Shown here one piece after another: positions 60,820 to 64,000 of a stretch of 64,000 nucleotides of DNA. The position numbers were made by a program, and so were the translations under genes. The number at the start of each line of letters is the position of its first letter. Within the stretch, counting starts at the first letter, position 1. This stretch comes from CBDBJQ01 sp965206405 (GTDB taxonomy: Bacteria > Pseudomonadota > Alphaproteobacteria > UBA8366). Where the stretch lies: NCBI GenBank assembly GCA_965206405.1, contig CBDBJQ010000006.1, positions 2,170,001 to 2,234,000 of the forward strand, in the 5' to 3' direction. Below the pieces are notes generated by a model. The model was not told the origin of the DNA. It was given only the letters and a program-made list of their open reading frames with translations, and searched no databases.

Positions 60820-62238
60820 TTATTCCGCCGCTTTCGCTGTGCGCATGGTGACGAATTCCTCGGCGGCCGTCGGGTGGATGCCGATGGTGGCGTCGAACTG
60901 CGCCTTGGTGGCACCGCAGCGCAGGGCCACAGCGAAACCCTGGATGATCTCGCCGGCATCAGGGCCAACCATGTGCAGCCCGACCACCGTGTCGTCCTTG
61001 GATGAAACAATGAGCTTCATCAGGGTTTGCTCGCCGCTCTCCGTCATGGTGTGTCGGAGCGGCCGGAACTCGGAAAGATAAACATCGACCTCCCCGTGCT
61101 CCTCGCGGGCCTTTTCTTCCGAGAGGCCGACCGTGCCGATCGGCGGCTGGCTGAACACCGCGGTCGGGATGTTGGCGTAATCAACAGAATTTTTCCCTGC
61201 CCCGAACAGGGTTTGGGCAAGCGCTATACCCTCGGTGATGGCAACGGGCGTGAGAGCAACCCGCCCGATCACGTCGCCAATGGCGTGAATCGAAGGAACC
61301 GAGGTTTGGAAAAAATCGTCAACCTCCACAGCACCGTTCTTGCGCAAACTCACACCCGCCTCCTCAAGCCCCATGCCATTCGTGTTGGGCGACCGTCCCG
61401 TGGCATAGAGCACAGCGTCGGTCTTGATCTCGGTGCCGTCCTCGAGAGTGGCGACAAACCCGTCTCCGGGATCGTTGCCAGCGGGTGCGATCGAGGCGAC
61501 ATTGGCATCGAAGCGCAGATCGATCCCCTGCCCGATCATCTCCTCGGCAAGGAAAGACCGGACGTTGTCATCGAAGCCGCGCAGGAACATCGGCCCACGG
61601 TAGAGCTGGGTTACCTCGGCGCCAAGGCCGTGCAGGATCCCGGTCAGCTCGACCGAGATGTAGCCGCCACCAACGACGAGAATGCGCCGCGGCCAACGCT
61701 CCATGTGGAAAAATTCGTTCGAGGTGATCGCGTGCTCGCGCCCAGGGATGTCGGGAACGACAGGCCAGCCGCCGGTTGCCACCAGAATGTGCCGGGCGGT
61801 GACGGTCCGGTCGCCAACGGAGACCTCGTTGGGCCCGGTGACCGTCGCCCTTGCCTCGATGATCTCGACCTTGGAGCCATTGAGAAGGTTCTCGTAGACG
61901 CCGTTCAGGCGCTTGATCTCGGTGTCCTTGTTGTCGCGCAGGGTCTCCCAGTCGAACCCCGTCCCGCCAACGTTCCAGCCATAGGAGGCGGCGTCCTCGA
62001 AATCGTGGCTGTAATGGGAGGCATAGACGAACAGCTTCTTGGGAATGCAGCCGACATTGACGCAGGTGCCGCCGAGATACCTGTCCTCGGCAACCGCAAC
62101 CTTGGCCCCGAGCTCGGATGACACCCGCGCACAACGCACGCCGCCGGACCCGGCGCCGATGACGAACAAATCGTAATCGAAGCTACCGTCCGTCGCCGCG
62201 CCGTTACCCGCAGCGGATTTGGTTGAACTTGCCATCAT
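60820..62238 (-). CDS. gor: Glutathione-disulfide reductase
   Basis: The 472-residue FAD enzyme reduces GSSG with NADPH. LFVIGAGSGGVRCARVS (FAD), GGTCVNVGCIPKK (redox disulfide), VVGGGYISVELTGI (NADPH site) and HPTAAEE (catalytic His/Glu) are intact. The start is coupled to the preceding remnant gene. Confidence 0.93.
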   Translation of the reverse strand: MMASSTKSAAGNGAATDGSFDYDLFVIGAGSGGVRCARVSSELGAKVAVAEDRYLGGTCVNVGCIPKKLFVYASHYSHDFEDAASYGWNVGGTGFDWETLRDNKDTEIKRLNGVYENLLNGSKVEIIEARATVTGPNEVSVGDRTVTARHILVATGGWPVVPDIPGREHAITSNEFFHMERWPRRILVVGGGYISVELTGILHGLGAEVTQLYRGPMFLRGFDDNVRSFLAEEMIGQGIDLRFDANVASIAPAGNDPGDGFVATLEDGTEIKTDAVLYATGRSPNTNGMGLEEAGVSLRKNGAVEVDDFFQTSVPSIHAIGDVIGRVALTPVAITEGIALAQTLFGAGKNSVDYANIPTAVFSQPPIGTVGLSEEKAREEHGEVDVYLSEFRPLRHTMTESGEQTLMKLIVSSKDDTVVGLHMVGPDAGEIIQGFAVALRCGATKAQFDATIGIHPTAAEEFVTMRTAKAAE

Positions 62239-62528
62239 GCCGACACACCGCCCATGCAGAGATATTTTATCTCGACGAATTCATCAATGCCGCAGGTCGC
62301 GCTCTCGCGTCCGATACCGGATTCCTTCATTCCGCCGAAGAGGGCCATTCCGCCGAAGAGGGCCTCAATCGCGCGACGGGTTTCGGCGGTGCCCATCAGC
62401 GGCACGGCGCCGATGATCTCACCGGTCGCTGAATCAACCACATCGACGGTTGCCCCGGAATCAGTGGTGCACCATTCCCCGCCAACGAGACATTTGTCCT
62501 TCATCAGGCTTGGATCGCTGAGATTCAT
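62235..62528 (-). pseudogene. Succinate-semialdehyde dehydrogenase collapsed to its two ends
   Basis: From ATG 62528 (GGGAGG eight bases before) 97 codons remain: the N-terminus DKCLVGGEWCTTDSGATVDV, VDSATGEIIGAVPLMG, then abruptly the C-terminus LFGGMKESGIGRESATCGID, EFVEIKYLCMGG. The catalytic centre is gone. The join is at ALFGGMALFGGMK, a duplicated 15-16-bp unit that could mark the deletion break. The reading frame and ribosome site are unbroken, ending in overlap with gor. Confidence 0.8.
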
Positions 62529-62698
62529 GGCCCTGTCCTCCCGACACGCCCTGACCCAACACGCCAGGACTCTCCGGCCTACGCCGTCACTGGATGTCAT
62601 TAGATATTGCCAGCAGGGCAAAAATGCCAGCAATAGCTAAGTAAAGACGACAATGCCGTTGCCCATTCGTGTCCGCGCGCGAAAGGGCGCAGAAAGGT

Positions 62699-63274
62699 TC
62701 AGAATGCGAGTACCAGCAACACGACGAGGATGGTCAGTACCGCAAGCGTGCGGGTTAGAAACGCGGTGTTCCCGACCGCCTTGCCGATCATCTCGCCGGT
62801 GCCGACCCAGATGACGTGGAAGATCACCTGGACGAGAGCGAAACAGCCGAAACACGCCGCCGCCTGATACCAGAAGGAACCCAGCGCTGGCGCGAAGTCG
62901 GACCAGGCAAGCAGGATCATGACCCAGGCCTTGGGATTGAGCGGATGGACGATGCAACCCTTGGCGAAGGTGAAGCGAAAGGTGGGATCGCTCTGCGTGA
63001 CTGAATTCCACGACTGGATTGCAAGCCAGATCATGTAGCCACCGCTAACGAACTTGAGCGCTAGCTGAAGCTGCGGGGAATCACCCACAACGGTCCCGAA
63101 GCCTAGCGCGACCAGCGTGTTCAGCGCCGCCTTGCCGGTAATCAGGCCAAAGATGAAGGGGATGCACCGGACGGTCCCGAAGCGAGACCCACCCGTCATC
63201 AGGAGAAGGTTGGCCGGACCGGGCGTTGCGACCATGAAGGCCGCGAACAGAAAGAGGGCGAGAAGAGGATCCAT
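62699..63274 (-). CDS. LysE-family amino-acid exporter
   Basis: From ATG 63274 it is 191 residues with about six membrane segments. The LysE/RhtB marks are ATPGPANLLLMTGGSRFG, GLITGKAALNTLVALGFGTV and NPKAWVMIL. It exports amino acids or homoserine-type compounds. Single gene. Confidence 0.88.
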   Translation of the reverse strand: MDPLLALFLFAAFMVATPGPANLLLMTGGSRFGTVRCIPFIFGLITGKAALNTLVALGFGTVVGDSPQLQLALKFVSGGYMIWLAIQSWNSVTQSDPTFRFTFAKGCIVHPLNPKAWVMILLAWSDFAPALGSFWYQAAACFGCFALVQVIFHVIWVGTGEMIGKAVGNTAFLTRTLAVLTILVVLLVLAF

Positions 63275-63631
63275 CCCGTTCCGTTCTACCCGCCCCAGGC
63301 AACCTCGCCAGGGCACCCCACCGGATTGTTTGGTGCCGACCCTCGGGGATCAAAGAGGGATCAGCAATAGGTGTCTCACACCGCTGGAGCGAGAGGAAAT
63401 GTCATCCAGAACTAATACAGCGCAAGATAGAGAACCGTGGAGATATGCCCTGCTCCTGGAATTGCTCCAGCGGGATGACTTCGATATCGGCTTCGGACAG
63501 GGTGGACATGAATTCTTCGTTTCAGAAATATGCAGTGCTGTTATGGTTCACTTGTTGACCTCAAGATAGTTTGTGGGTCAGTTTTCCGGCAATTTCGACC
63601 CACAAAACGGGTGGTGGTGCAAAACTGATCC
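63275..63631. other. Gene-poor stretch at the right edge
   Basis: A frame from 63399 (56 codons: WRYALLLELLQRDDFDIGFG) has no recognised relatives and is not convincing. Otherwise the region shows nothing clear. It leads into mobile debris. Confidence 0.4.
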
Positions 63632-63855
63632 TCAAAACACTGATCTCCCCTCGCAGATATTCAGCAGCTCCGGAAACACCAGAACCGCCGGCCGCCTGCC
63701 ACTGGCGGGTCGCAACTCGCGCAGCAACCCATTGTCGCGCACGAGGCGCAGAATGCGCTTAGCGGTTGGCATCGGGATGTCCGCCTGCGCCGCAAAATCA
63801 GAGGTGCTGAAAATTGGACGGCTAAAGAACCAGTCCAACGCCCGGCCACCGAGAT
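63632..63855 (-). pseudogene. Fic-family protein, C-terminal winged-helix fragment
   Basis: Minus-strand codons read ALDWFFSRPIFSTSDFAAQA, IPMPTAKRILRLVRDNGLL, RRPAVLVFPELLNICEGR, the C-terminal domain of Fic proteins. The Fic catalytic domain is absent; adjoining 63856-63960 encodes EAEQFKAQVIHPLYNVRK, unidentified. Confidence 0.6.
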
Positions 63856-63959
63856 TTTGTCACCCCCACCATCCAGTTTTTGCGCACATTATAGAGGGGA
63901 TGGATCACCTGCGCCTTAAACTGTTCCGCCTCGTCACCCGCGCTGCACGTGTAGCGCAA

Positions 63960-64000
63960 CAATCCGGGTGAGAGGTGCGCGTCAATCAGGATGAGAATCC
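63960..64000 (-). mobile_element. IS21 right end (third copy), running off the window
   Basis: CAATCCGGGTGAGAGGTGCG followed by CGTCAATCAGGATGAGAATCC equals 14084-14124 and 11330-11352 apart from a few bases. The element continues outside the window. Confidence 0.7.

Overview
The window looks like a chromosome segment of a high-GC alphaproteobacterium. The lineage call rests on a GcrA cell-cycle regulator, a DUF2794-type protein, an rlmE-guaB pair, a GlpR-type regulator next to ugp genes, and TAXI-type TRAP and choline-sulfate genes of the kind common in marine Rhodospirillales/Rhodobacterales relatives. No rRNA or CRISPR array was found. One tRNA (Gln, CTG anticodon) is present. Insertion-sequence debris, decayed genes and toxin-antitoxin (TA) pairs are dense, which suggests a genome with active or recent IS turnover.

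Layout. 1-8 kb: a minus-strand glycerol-3-phosphate locus (glpR, ugpC, ugpB, ugpA, ugpE, an endonuclease/exonuclease/phosphatase-family hydrolase, glpD, and a HAD phosphatase running off the edge). A Na/Pi cotransporter diverges from it; a 30-bp inverted repeat lies between them. 10-19 kb: a graveyard of IS21, IS1380, IS66 and IS5 pieces, a dead type III restriction gene and a recombinase broken by a 423-bp mini-IS1380. Between these sit intact Rpn nuclease, Phd/ParE-like and HicAB genes, a DUF3883 protein and small phage-like genes. 19-23 kb: phnD-phnC-phnE-phnE, a phosphonate/phosphate-ester importer without lyase genes here. 23-28.6 kb: a type III restriction-modification pair in the order res-mod. 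mod is split by a run of 12 G in the coding strand and would be open at 10 or 13 G, the clearest candidate for a phase-variable epigenetic switch in the window. 29-39 kb: decayed fragments, an aminotransferase, HipBA, two flavin enzymes and nested IS3/IS256/IS5 elements. 38.7-42 kb: a 1095-residue autotransporter with PKD-like repeats.

42-49 kb: a TRAP-TAXI transporter, two sulfatases (one choline-sulfatase-like) and an AhpD-fold protein, plausibly one sulfate-ester utilisation region. 49-51.5 kb: an ArdC remnant and a second HipBA pair ending beside tRNA-Gln. 51.6-63.3 kb: ordinary chromosomal genes (DUF2794, gcrA, dusA, dihydropyrimidinase, carbamoylase-type amidohydrolase, 3-hydroxyacyl-CoA dehydrogenase, guaB, rlmE, gor, LysE exporter). 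Among these, a sirtuin and a succinate-semialdehyde dehydrogenase survive only as internally deleted remnants. The last 0.4 kb returns to IS and Fic debris.

A theme that crosses the regions is short tandem repetition (units of about 6 to 16 bp) both between genes and, in frame, inside otherwise normal enzymes (glpD, the EEP hydrolase, dusA). All protein and family names are from reading the sequence; no searches were run.
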